DNA from: Salaquimonas sp.
GTDB taxonomy: Bacteria; Pseudomonadota; Alphaproteobacteria; Rhizobiales; Rhizobiaceae
Assembly: GCA_024639745.1 (NCBI GenBank)
Contig: JAHEHW010000144.1
Span: 1-5,615 of the forward strand
Direction of reading: 5' to 3'
Length of the DNA: 5,615 nucleotides
In this document: positions 1 through 5,615 of the stretch, piece after piece
Position numbering within the stretch: position 1 is the stretch's first letter
How the letters are laid out: the number at the start of each line of letters is the position of its first letter
Translations under genes and position numbers: made by a program
Notes under the pieces: generated by a model
The model's database searches: none
What the model saw: only the letters and a program-made list of their open reading frames with translations
What the model was told of the DNA's origin: nothing

Positions 1-2878
1 CAATTTCCTTCTGCTCAGCCTCGGCGCGGAGGTTGACCGCGCCCAAGCGCTCGCGCTCTGCTTTGAGCTTCTCGAGATGGTTCTCGACGGATGCCAATTC
101 CGGCAAACGTCCTTCGCCTTCCAACTTCGCCAATCTTATGCAGTTTTCCGGCGGGCATTCGAGTTCCTCGCGGATGCGTGTTTCGATTTCGGCCCGGCGT
201 TCGCGCGCTGCAATTACCCGCTCTTCGGCTCTCGCCCGGCCTTCCTTGGCCTCGGAAAGCGCGATGATTGCCATGCCTGCAAGTTCGTCCACCTCGGCCA
301 GATCGCTTTCCGCTCTCGCCAGCGCGTCGGCAGCTTCGGAACGCTGCGTCTCGGCGGTCTCAATCTGGCGAACCAGTTCCCGGCGCCGTGCTTCGATTTT
401 AGACGGCGCGTCTTCGATGCCCGCCAGTTCCGCCGCGGCCTCGTCGCGGCGCTTGCTCAGCTGACTGATCTGTTTCGTCGCGTTCTCGACGCGCCGCTGC
501 CAGCTTGCCCGCTCCGACTTGATGGTTTCGAGTCTCCGACCCCGGGCTTCGGCCTCGCGGGCGAGCCCCTCGAAGCGCGCACGGATCTCAGCCACCAGCG
601 CACGATCCTCGGCGACCCGGGTTCGCGCTGCCGTCAATTCGGCCTCGAGGGCAGTCAGATCGGGGATTTCGGAGAACTGGGCCTCCGCGCCGCTTTTCGT
701 CGCAAGGGCCTCCTGCAAATCGGCGGAGAGGCGATTGCGGGCTTCCTCAAGCGCGGATCGACGCGAACTCAACTCGCTGGTCGCTCTTTCGGCGCGAGCA
801 ATTTCCTCTCTGACTTCGCGCAATTCGCGCTGCGCATTCATCCAGTGATCCCGGGTTTCACGCGCAGATTGACTAGCATTCGCAGCGGCTTGCTTTGCCT
901 CTTCATGTGCAGTTTCCGCAGCACGCAATGCCTTCGTGACCTCTACCGCATCACGGTCAAGCTCCGCCAACCGGTTCTTCTGGGAAAGCCTGATTGCAGA
1001 AGCGGTCGGTGCTTCCGACGACGCTTCGAAACCATCCCAGCGCCAAAGATCACCCTCGACGCTGACCAGACGCTGACCCGGCTTGAGTTGCGACAATAGA
1101 GCGGCAGCTTCGGAGGTTTCCACGATACCGGTCTGCGAGAGGCGGCGCGCGAGCTCATCGGGCGCGCGAACGACATCGGCAAGCGAACGGACACCGGTCG
1201 GCAGTGCTTGCTCGGGGACATCCCCGGCGATAACCTGCCAGCGGGCCGGCGCCGCCTTATCGTTTGAAACGTCAAGATCCTCGCCAAGCGCCGCTCCCAA
1301 TGCCTTCTCGAAACCGGGATCCACCTTTACCCGCTCAACGATCGCCGGGAACAGGTCCTGACCGCCCTTGTTCAATACGCGATTGAGCGTTTTCGCCTCG
1401 GTGTCGATTTCCGATAGTTTCGAACGATGGCTATCGACGGGTTGGCGCGTATCTGCGACGCCGGCCTCGGTGGCCTCCGCTTTAGTCTCGGCAGTCGCGA
1501 AGTCAGCCTCGAGGTCACGCACGCGGTTTTCCAGCATCTCGGCACGATTGACCAGATCGACCGATCCGCTCGTCGCAGCGATAGTCTGCATGATGTCGGC
1601 GAGATCCGACTCGTTTCGCTGCATCTGCTCGGTCAGTCGACGATAACGTTCGGAAGCATCTCTTATGTTGCTTTCTATCAGCGATTTGCGGGCGTTCTCC
1701 TCGGCAAAACGGGTAGTAAGTTCATCCAGCACCGTTTCGCTCTCGGCCAACTTGGCAGACGCGGCTTCGAGTTCGGTGCGCGATTTCGCTTCAGTTTCCG
1801 CAACCGTTTCGGACAGCCGCTTGAGATCGGCTTCTTCTTCGTCAAGCCGGGTCAACATGTCGGAATTTTCAGAAATCATGCGTTCTTCGCGGCCGATATC
1901 CTCGAGAAGCTGCTCCAGCCGGCACTCCAACTCCTGCTTGCGGGAAGACAGGCGTTCAAGCTCCTCGTCGATCTGACGCCGTGCGATCGACAAGCGCTGC
2001 AGTGCCGCTGCAGCCTCAGCCTCCCCATTGCGCAAGCCCGGAAGCTTGTGCTGCACGATAGCCTGGGCCTTTGCGACTTCGGTTTGCATCTTGGCGCGGC
2101 GGCCAACCTCGGTTGTCGCCTCGGTCAGGCGGCTTTCTGAGTCGGCCTCGGCTGCCTTGGAGGCCGTCCATCGCAGATGGTATGCCAAAGCCCACGATTG
2201 ACGGATATCATTAGAGATGGCGCGATAGCGGTTCGCCTGCCGCGCCTGACGTTTCAGGCTTTCGAGCTGACTATCGAACTGGCCTATGACATCTTCGAGC
2301 CGTTCCAAATTCTGATCGGCGGCCCGCAATCGCAGCTCCGCCTCGTGGCGGCGGGAATGGAGCCCGGAAATTCCGGCGGCTTCCTCGAGAAGGGCCCGCC
2401 GAGCCTGAGGTTTTGCGGATATCAGTTCGCCGATCCTTCCCTGCCCCACCATAGACGGTGAGCGCGCACCTGTGGAGGCATCAGCGAACAGCAACTGCAC
2501 ATCCTTGGCGCGAACTTCCTTGCCGTTGATGCGGTAGACCGAGCCTGATTCGCGCTCGATGCGCCGGGTAACCTGCAATTCGTCGGCATCGTTGAACGCC
2601 GCAGGCGCCGTGCGGTCCGAATTGTCCAGCAAGAGACTGACTTCGGCGGAGTTGCGCGATGGACGATTGCCGGAGCCGGAGAAAATCACGTCATCCATGC
2701 CGGATGCACGCATATTCTTGTAGGAATTCTCCCCCATCACCCAGCGCAGGGCCTCGACGAGGTTCGACTTTCCGCAGCCGTTGGGGCCGACAACGCCCGT
2801 TAGACCGTTTTCGATCAGGAATTCGGTGGGTTCCACAAAGGATTTGAAGCCAAGAAGGCGCAGCTTGTCAAACCGCAT
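1..2878 (-). CDS. smc: Chromosome segregation protein Smc, N-terminal 959 residues (3' end off the left edge)
   Basis: ATPase of the bacterial condensin. It works as a dimer, normally with ScpA and ScpB, to compact and segregate the chromosome. One open frame runs from ATG 2878 to the left edge; I checked its phase at the start, the hinge and the edge. Residues 1-169 form the N-terminal head half: Walker A GPNGCGKSN at 31-39, the ATP/DNA-contact Arg57 in NMRASGMDDVIF, Q-loop Gln146 in VGQGRIGELI, and EEAAGI at 165-170. Coiled coil follows at about 170-500, the hinge at about 505-620, and a second coiled coil to the edge. The edge carries the conserved LGAVNLRAEAE near 945-955. Walker B, the signature motif and the C-terminal head lie outside the window; family length is about 1150 residues. 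The hinge is of a divergent type, with GDLWRWDGF where other bacteria have a glycine-rich stretch. Residues 908-913 read CPPENC. The start is supported by the family's N-terminal MRFDKLRLLGFKSF and by a good ribosome-binding site. Long plus-strand open frames opposite this gene are shadows. Confidence 0.97.
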   Translation of the reverse strand, partial: MRFDKLRLLGFKSFVEPTEFLIENGLTGVVGPNGCGKSNLVEALRWVMGENSYKNMRASGMDDVIFSGSGNRPSRNSAEVSLLLDNSDRTAPAAFNDADELQVTRRIERESGSVYRINGKEVRAKDVQLLFADASTGARSPSMVGQGRIGELISAKPQARRALLEEAAGISGLHSRRHEAELRLRAADQNLERLEDVIGQFDSQLESLKRQARQANRYRAISNDIRQSWALAYHLRWTASKAAEADSESRLTEATTEVGRRAKMQTEVAKAQAIVQHKLPGLRNGEAEAAAALQRLSIARRQIDEELERLSSRKQELECRLEQLLEDIGREERMISENSDMLTRLDEEEADLKRLSETVAETEAKSRTELEAASAKLAESETVLDELTTRFAEENARKSLIESNIRDASERYRRLTEQMQRNESDLADIMQTIAATSGSVDLVNRAEMLENRVRDLEADFATAETKAEATEAGVADTRQPVDSHRSKLSEIDTEAKTLNRVLNKGGQDLFPAIVERVKVDPGFEKALGAALGEDLDVSNDKAAPARWQVIAGDVPEQALPTGVRSLADVVRAPDELARRLSQTGIVETSEAAALLSQLKPGQRLVSVEGDLWRWDGFEASSEAPTASAIRLSQKNRLAELDRDAVEVTKALRAAETAHEEAKQAAANASQSARETRDHWMNAQRELREVREEIARAERATSELSSRRSALEEARNRLSADLQEALATKSGAEAQFSEIPDLTALEAELTAARTRVAEDRALVAEIRARFEGLAREAEARGRRLETIKSERASWQRRVENATKQISQLSKRRDEAAAELAGIEDAPSKIEARRRELVRQIETAETQRSEAADALARAESDLAEVDELAGMAIIALSEAKEGRARAEERVIAARERRAEIETRIREELECPPENCIRLAKLEGEGRLPELASVENHLEKLKAERERLGAVNLRAEAEQKEI

Positions 2879-2883
2879 TTGCG

Positions 2884-2889
2884 CCTCCC
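2884..2889 (-). promoter_or_regulatory. Shine-Dalgarno of smc
   Basis: On the minus strand GGGAGG lies 5 nt upstream of ATG 2878. It is the clearest ribosome-binding site in the window and fixes the smc start. The family N-terminus begins at the same Met. Confidence 0.75.
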
Positions 2890-2943
2890 AGCAGTACCGC
2901 CCGGCATCCATCGGCAGCCAGGACCGGGCGAGCGCGGCCCGCT

Positions 2944-2971
2944 ACGACCGCGCTTTCCAAACAGCGGTCGT
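2944..2971 (-). repeat. Intercistronic stem-loop directly after the DsbA-like gene
   Basis: ACGACCGC (2944-2951) and GCGGTCGT (2964-2971) are perfect 8-bp inverted arms around a 12-nt loop. On the minus-strand transcript the stem begins at the last base of the TGA stop of the DsbA-like gene. No T-tract follows, so it is not a classical intrinsic terminator. It could protect the 3' end, act as a processing site, or attenuate read-through into smc. A weaker 7-bp pair, CGCCCGG (2898-2904) with CCGGGCG (2924-2930), lies in the same 92-bp gap. The arms are seen directly; a function is inferred. Confidence 0.5.
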
Positions 2972-3627
2972 CAGAGTTCGCTCTCGATCGCTTCCGACAT
3001 TCCTTCGACGGTGCGTTTGCCACTGTATTTTTCGCCATTGATGAAGAACGCTGGGGTACCGGATACCCCGTATTGTTCAGACGCCTTCTTGATCGTTTCA
3101 TTCAACTTGGCTGCAAGTTCCTTGTTTGACAAGCACTCCATGAAGGACTCTTGTGTAAAACCCGCGAGTTTGGAAATCTGCAGAAGCGGGATACGCGGAT
3201 CCTCTGCACGGGCCCAGGTGGATTGCTGCTTGAACAATACATCCGTCATTGGGAAATAGGCCTGATCTCCGGCGCAACGCGACAGCATCGAGGCGGCATA
3301 GGCAACCTTGTCGAGCGGAAATTCGCGGAAAATCAGTTTCGCCTTGCCGGTGTCGATGTAGTTTTCCTTGATGGCCGGAAGCACTTCATTATGGAAAAGC
3401 GCGCAGTGCGGACAGGTCATCGAAGCGTATTCGATGATCGTGACCGGCGCATCCGCCTTGCCAAGAACCATATCTCCGAGCGGCGGCTCCTCATTGATGT
3501 CGGAAAGGTCCACAGATTGCGCATGCGCTGACTGAACGAACGGCTTCGTCAATCCGGCAAAGCCGATGGCCGTAACAGCGCCGGTTGTGAACACGGTGCC
3601 CAGGAGAAGGCGGCGATTAAATTTCAT
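2971..3627 (-). CDS. Secreted DsbA-family thiol:disulfide oxidoreductase (Thioredoxin_4 type)
   Basis: A periplasmic thioredoxin-fold protein of 218 residues, expected to oxidise or shuffle disulfides in exported proteins. Numbering is from ATG 3627. Residues 1-36 are a signal sequence: basic MKFNRR, then a hydrophobic stretch, ending AHA before Gln37. NRRLLL at 4-9 resembles a minimal twin-arginine motif. The mature domain opens with VLGKADAPVTIIEYAS and has the active site Cys72-Pro-His-Cys75. The cis-proline loop is GTPAFF with Pro192, followed by ING. Two further cysteines, Cys118 (RCAG) and Cys165 (ECL), could form a structural disulfide, as in some alphaproteobacterial DsbA proteins. 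An upstream ATG at 3639 would add MEQF, but ATG 3627 has GGAG 6 nt before it and starts a more usual signal peptide. The gene lies between the DUF721 gene and smc on the same strand. The DsbA-like fold is certain. Whether it is the main oxidase, an isomerase or a reductase cannot be told from sequence, so I give no gene symbol. Confidence 0.93.
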   Translation of the reverse strand: MKFNRRLLLGTVFTTGAVTAIGFAGLTKPFVQSAHAQSVDLSDINEEPPLGDMVLGKADAPVTIIEYASMTCPHCALFHNEVLPAIKENYIDTGKAKLIFREFPLDKVAYAASMLSRCAGDQAYFPMTDVLFKQQSTWARAEDPRIPLLQISKLAGFTQESFMECLSNKELAAKLNETIKKASEQYGVSGTPAFFINGEKYSGKRTVEGMSEAIESEL

Positions 3628-3633
3628 GAACTG

Positions 3634-3637
3634 CTCC
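3634..3637 (-). promoter_or_regulatory. Shine-Dalgarno favouring the ATG 3627 start of the DsbA-like gene
   Basis: GGAG on the minus strand lies 6 nt before ATG 3627. It overlaps the alternative ATG at 3637-3639, whose own upstream sequence (TTGAAGAA) is a poorer site. This is the basis for choosing the shorter protein. Confidence 0.5.
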
Positions 3638-3642
3638 ATTTC

Positions 3643-3713
3643 TTCAAATCAAGATGCTGTACAAGGTTCCAATTGTTCTGTTGCTGGATAGCCCAGTTAG
3701 ACACCGATTTGAA
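3643..3713. repeat. 8-bp inverted repeat spanning the DsbA-like gene leader
   Basis: TTCAAATC (3643-3650) and GATTTGAA (3706-3713) are perfect inverted arms 55 nt apart. The arm near the gene ends about 5 nt from the Shine-Dalgarno of the DsbA-like gene. In a transcript starting upstream of 3713 the arms could pair and close a large loop near the ribosome-binding site. By my rough estimate a pair of this length has a chance of about one in five in a region this size, so the regulatory reading is weak. Confidence 0.25.
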
Positions 3714-3736
3714 CCGTCGCGACATCAACAATAAGT

Positions 3737-3754
3737 GTGGCAAAAAGATGCCAC
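3737..3754 (-). repeat. Small stem-loop downstream of the DUF721 gene
   Basis: GTGGCA (3737-3742) and TGCCAC (3749-3754) form a 6-bp perfect stem with a 6-nt loop, 28 nt after the DUF721 stop. On the minus strand the loop is TCTTTT and only ACTTATTG follows, so there is no proper T-tract. It may be a weak terminator or an RNA-processing site between the DUF721 and DsbA-like genes, which would partly separate their expression. Confidence 0.3.
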
Positions 3755-3782
3755 CGCAATGCTGAACGGCGCATGAACCCGG

Positions 3783-4301
3783 TTAACGGCGCTTGTTCAC
3801 CTTTCCCAGCACACCTCGACCCAGCCGTTCGAGACGCTCGCGCAACCCGGGATCCTCGATCTTGTCGGTAACTTCGCCAAGACGCTTCTCTTCTTCGGCG
3901 GTCAGCGGACGGCGCGCCGGCGCATGCTGCTCAGACGTAATATGCCTCTGCTCTATCCGTATCACCGAGATCGCTTCGAACCCGAAGAAACGGTTGACCC
4001 GGTCAATGATCTCGCCGGTTTCATGTTGGAAGAAGAGCGCTTTTTCCGGCGCGCAAGCGATCACCAGCGTCCCGGGCCGAAACGGATCCTCTTCGCTTGC
4101 GCGGCGGGGCCAGCGGATCTTCTCGGGCCGTGTCCGGCCGGCATAATCCGGTCCCGCGATATCGTCCCAAGCCGCAAGCAGATCGATTGTCATGCCGGAA
4201 CGCCGGGCGATGACGTCCTGAAGCACATTGGGCAGCAAATCCCCGACCTGACTCGCCGTTCTGCGCTTCTTTTTCCCGGCAGGCTTTTCTGTTGAAGACA
4301 T
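3783..4301 (-). CDS. DUF721 (DciA-like) domain protein
   Basis: A cytoplasmic 172-residue protein with the DUF721 domain that defines DciA, the widespread bacterial loader of the replicative helicase DnaB. The role of this alphaproteobacterial version is inferred from that family. A lysine/arginine-rich N-terminus (KKKRR at 10-14) precedes the domain at about 17-118. Recognisable parts are LLAAWDDIAG (41-50), TRPEKIRWPR (57-66), the strand TLVIACAPEKALFFQHE, and the helix EIIDRVNRFFGF followed by ISVIRIEQR. A charged tail (LTAEEEKRLGEV, then LRERLERLGRGVLG) resembles the tails I recall in rhizobial homologues. ATG 4301 is the first Met that gives a sensible N-terminus. The frame stays open upstream to 4463, but that part runs opposite mutY and is not credible. 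No clear Shine-Dalgarno precedes ATG 4301. The gene diverges from mutY and leads the minus-strand group ending in smc. The domain call is firm; the helicase-loading role is moderately sure. Confidence 0.9.
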   Translation of the reverse strand: MSSTEKPAGKKKRRTASQVGDLLPNVLQDVIARRSGMTIDLLAAWDDIAGPDYAGRTRPEKIRWPRRASEEDPFRPGTLVIACAPEKALFFQHETGEIIDRVNRFFGFEAISVIRIEQRHITSEQHAPARRPLTAEEEKRLGEVTDKIEDPGLRERLERLGRGVLGKVNKRR

Positions 4302-4348
4302 GGCAAAGCCCGTTTGACTTTCACCTTCCGAGGCGAAACATACGCGCC
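4302..4348. promoter_or_regulatory. Short divergent intergenic region between the DUF721 gene and mutY
   Basis: Only 47 bp separate the two start codons, so at least one promoter must overlap the neighbour's coding sequence or leader. On the plus strand TTGACT (4314-4319) matches the alphaproteobacterial -35 element. The -10 position is poor: AACATA at 4337-4342 with 17-nt spacing, or CATACG at 4339-4344 with 19-nt spacing. Either would put the mutY transcript start at or next to ATG 4349. I see no convincing promoter toward the DUF721 gene. The region is certainly divergent; the promoter elements are tentative. Confidence 0.35.
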
Positions 4349-5464
4349 ATGAATACAGCAGATGGCATGAAGACGAAAGGGAGCGCCCGGCAGGCTCCAA
4401 AAGCCGAGAGCTTCTCGGATGCGCTGCTCGCCTGGTACGACCGCCATGCACGGCGGCTGCCATGGCGCGTGCCGCCTGAGGATAGTCGCGTTGGCGTGCT
4501 GCCCGATCCCTACCGGGTATGGCTTTCAGAAGTCATGTTGCAGCAGACGCAAGTGGCGACGGTTCGTGACTACTTCATGAAATTCATCCAGCGCTGGCCG
4601 ACCGTCGGGGACCTCGCAGCGGCCGAAAACGAAGAGGTCATGAAAGCATGGGCAGGGCTCGGTTATTACTCCAGGGCAAGGAACCTCAAGAAGTGCGCCG
4701 AAACGGTCGCGTTCGAACTTCAAGGAAAATTTCCCGAAAACGTCGACGGGTTGAAGAAATTGCCGGGTATCGGAGACTACACGGCAGCCGCTATTGCCGC
4801 CATCGCCTTCCAAACTCCCATACCCGTGATGGATGGCAATATCGACCGGATCATGACGCGGACTTGCAGAATCGGCTCTCCGGTACGGGATTCCAAGCCT
4901 GAAATCAGCGCCAGACTGGAGCCATTGGTCAGCCCTGAACGGCCCGGCGACTTCGCCCAGGCGCTGATGGATCTCGGAGCGACGATCTGCACGCCGAGAC
5001 GTCCGGTCTGTGCCCTGTGCCCTGTCAACAATTGGTGCGAGGCATTCTCAGAAGGCGATCAGGAAGACTATCCGGTCAAGGGGCCCAAGGCTGAAAAACC
5101 AGTTCGCAAGGGCGCCGCTTTCGTCATCGAGGCGGAGAACGGGGCGATCTATCTCCGGCGCCGCGCGGAGAAGGGATTGCTTGGCGGCATGACCGAGATA
5201 CCCGGCACCGACTGGACCGCCCGGATCGACGGAGAAACCGGCCACGAGAGCCTGCCATTCAAAGCCGACTGGCGCAAAGCCGGGATAGCGCGCCATACCT
5301 TTACGCATTTCCATCTGGAGCTTGAAGTCTGGCACGCCACCATTGGCAAGGCCCCTGTAACGGGCGGATGGTGGTCGTCCCCCGGAGAGATCGGCGAGGA
5401 AGCGCTGCCGACAGTAATGCGAAAAGCCATTTCGACTGCCCTGCCCGATCTCTTCCGGCGCTGA
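4349..5464 (+). CDS. mutY: A/G-specific adenine DNA glycosylase MutY
   Basis: Removes adenine mispaired with 8-oxoguanine (or G), preventing G:C to T:A transversions. It works in the GO repair pathway with MutM and MutT. The product is 371 residues from ATG 4349, compared with 350 in E. coli. Catalytic Glu61 is in LSEVMLQQTQVATV; GLGYYSRARNL at 103-113 is the usual minor-groove wedge region. The helix-hairpin-helix LPGIGDYTAAAI is at 138-149, and catalytic Asp162 is in MDGNIDR. The 4Fe-4S ligands are Cys214-X6-Cys221-X2-Cys224-X5-Cys230, the canonical spacing. A C-terminal Nudix-like 8-oxoG recognition domain follows from about 250, with LLGGMTEIPG and the FTHFHL loop at 318-323. All key residues are present, so it should be active. 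In-frame ATGs also occur at 4292 and 4367. The first would overlap the DUF721 start and add an atypical N-terminus; 4367 is a real alternative. None has a good ribosome-binding site: GAGG at 4330-4333 is 15 nt from ATG 4349. It diverges from the DUF721 gene and converges on a terminator at 5494-5524. Confidence 0.97.
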   Translation: MNTADGMKTKGSARQAPKAESFSDALLAWYDRHARRLPWRVPPEDSRVGVLPDPYRVWLSEVMLQQTQVATVRDYFMKFIQRWPTVGDLAAAENEEVMKAWAGLGYYSRARNLKKCAETVAFELQGKFPENVDGLKKLPGIGDYTAAAIAAIAFQTPIPVMDGNIDRIMTRTCRIGSPVRDSKPEISARLEPLVSPERPGDFAQALMDLGATICTPRRPVCALCPVNNWCEAFSEGDQEDYPVKGPKAEKPVRKGAAFVIEAENGAIYLRRRAEKGLLGGMTEIPGTDWTARIDGETGHESLPFKADWRKAGIARHTFTHFHLELEVWHATIGKAPVTGGWWSSPGEIGEEALPTVMRKAISTALPDLFRR

Positions 5465-5493
5465 ACTATCGCGGGATGTGCGATCCGGACCGC

Positions 5494-5524
5494 AAAAAAA
5501 GCGGCCCCGGGTTTCGGGAGCCGC
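5494..5524 (-). terminator. Intrinsic terminator for a leftward gene beyond the right edge
   Basis: Read on the minus strand, GCGGC-T-CCCG, a 5-nt loop AAACC, then CGGGGCCGC is followed at once by seven Ts. The arms are GCGGC 5501-5505 with GCCGC 5520-5524 and CCCG 5506-5509 with CGGG 5515-5518; A5519 is a single-base bulge. This is a 9-bp GC-rich stem plus a T-tract, the textbook form. On the plus strand the hairpin lacks trailing Ts, so it would stop mutY transcripts poorly. It sits 30 bp past the mutY stop and implies a convergent minus-strand gene to the right. Confidence 0.85.
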
Positions 5525-5615
5525 CTGGAGTGTCGGTCATGCCGACGGTTTGCCTGGTTCAGGGCCTTAAACGATCACACACCGGCCGTTAAAATTTCGG
5601 CACGATAGCGTTTTC
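5525..5615. other. Right-edge tail; probable 3' end of a minus-strand gene
   Basis: The terminator just to the left requires a gene entering from the right, but only its last few codons could be inside. Two minus-strand frames give plausible ends. One reads KRYRAEILTAGV and stops at TGA 5577-5575. The other reads ENAIVPKF and stops at TAA 5591-5589. I cannot choose between them and recognise neither. GTCGG (5532-5536) and CCGAC (5542-5546) form a small 5-bp hairpin upstream of the terminator on that strand. No other feature is visible. Confidence 0.35.

Noticed and set aside
77..1099. A 340-codon plus-strand open frame and similar ones (for example 1427-2140) opposite smc
   Set aside because: They lie antisense to an unambiguous smc frame, show no recognisable domain, and are expected from codon bias in GC-rich coding DNA.
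943..1287. Minus-strand open frame overlapping the hinge-coding part of smc
   Set aside because: It is out of phase with smc, is rich in Arg and Ser, and has no domain; the smc frame continues straight through.
4292..4348. Start of mutY at ATG 4292
   Set aside because: It would place the mutY start across the DUF721 start codon and add 19 residues not typical of MutY; ATG 4349 or 4367 fits better.
4302..4463. N-terminal extension of the DUF721 protein to 4463
   Set aside because: The extra residues are encoded opposite the start of mutY, look unlike protein (Arg/Ser-rich) and precede a natural Met start with the expected basic N-terminus.
5501..5524. The hairpin as a terminator of mutY
   Set aside because: On the plus strand it is preceded by an A-tract and followed by CTGGAGTG, with no T run; its orientation fits only minus-strand transcription.
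5465..5592. Plus-strand open frame running past the mutY stop (5368-5592)
   Set aside because: It begins inside mutY in another frame, crosses the terminator hairpin and resembles no protein I know.

Overview
The window is GC-rich by inspection and gene-dense. It most likely comes from an alphaproteobacterium of the rhizobial order (Hyphomicrobiales). The evidence is the protein character: an Smc with the hinge wording I associate with alphaproteobacteria, a MutY with the PDPYRVWLSE stretch before its catalytic Glu, and a DUF721 protein carrying TRPEKIRWPR. The gene order mutY / DUF721 / DsbA-like thioredoxin / smc is one I recall from rhizobial chromosomes. I cannot name a genus, and nothing in the window looks horizontally acquired.

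Layout. Positions 1-2878 (minus strand) hold the first 959 codons of smc, which runs off the left edge: N-terminal ATPase half, first coiled coil, hinge, and most of the second coiled coil. The Walker B and ABC-signature half is outside the window. A 92-bp gap (2879-2970) with a good Shine-Dalgarno and an intercistronic stem-loop separates it from a secreted DsbA-family thiol oxidoreductase (2971-3627, minus). A 155-bp gap (3628-3782) with two small inverted repeats comes next. After it lies a 172-residue DUF721/DciA-like protein (3783-4301, minus). A 47-bp divergent intergenic stretch (4302-4348) then separates that gene from mutY (4349-5464, plus). Past mutY, a strong intrinsic terminator (5494-5524) points to the minus strand. 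It must serve a leftward gene that lies almost entirely beyond the right edge, so mutY and that gene converge.

How the genes relate. The three minus-strand genes are co-directional (DUF721, then DsbA-like, then smc) and may form a loose transcriptional unit. Three of the four genes concern DNA maintenance: MutY (8-oxoG:A repair), the DUF721/DciA-like protein (candidate replicative-helicase loader), and Smc (chromosome compaction and segregation). The DsbA-like protein acts in the periplasm and is the functional outlier. I see no tRNA, rRNA, CRISPR array, insertion sequence or phage material. No clearly new system is visible. The notable points are the divergent Smc hinge, the twin-arginine-like signal and extra cysteine pair of the DsbA-like protein, the unusually tight divergent mutY/DUF721 starts without clear ribosome-binding sites, and a few inverted repeats between genes.
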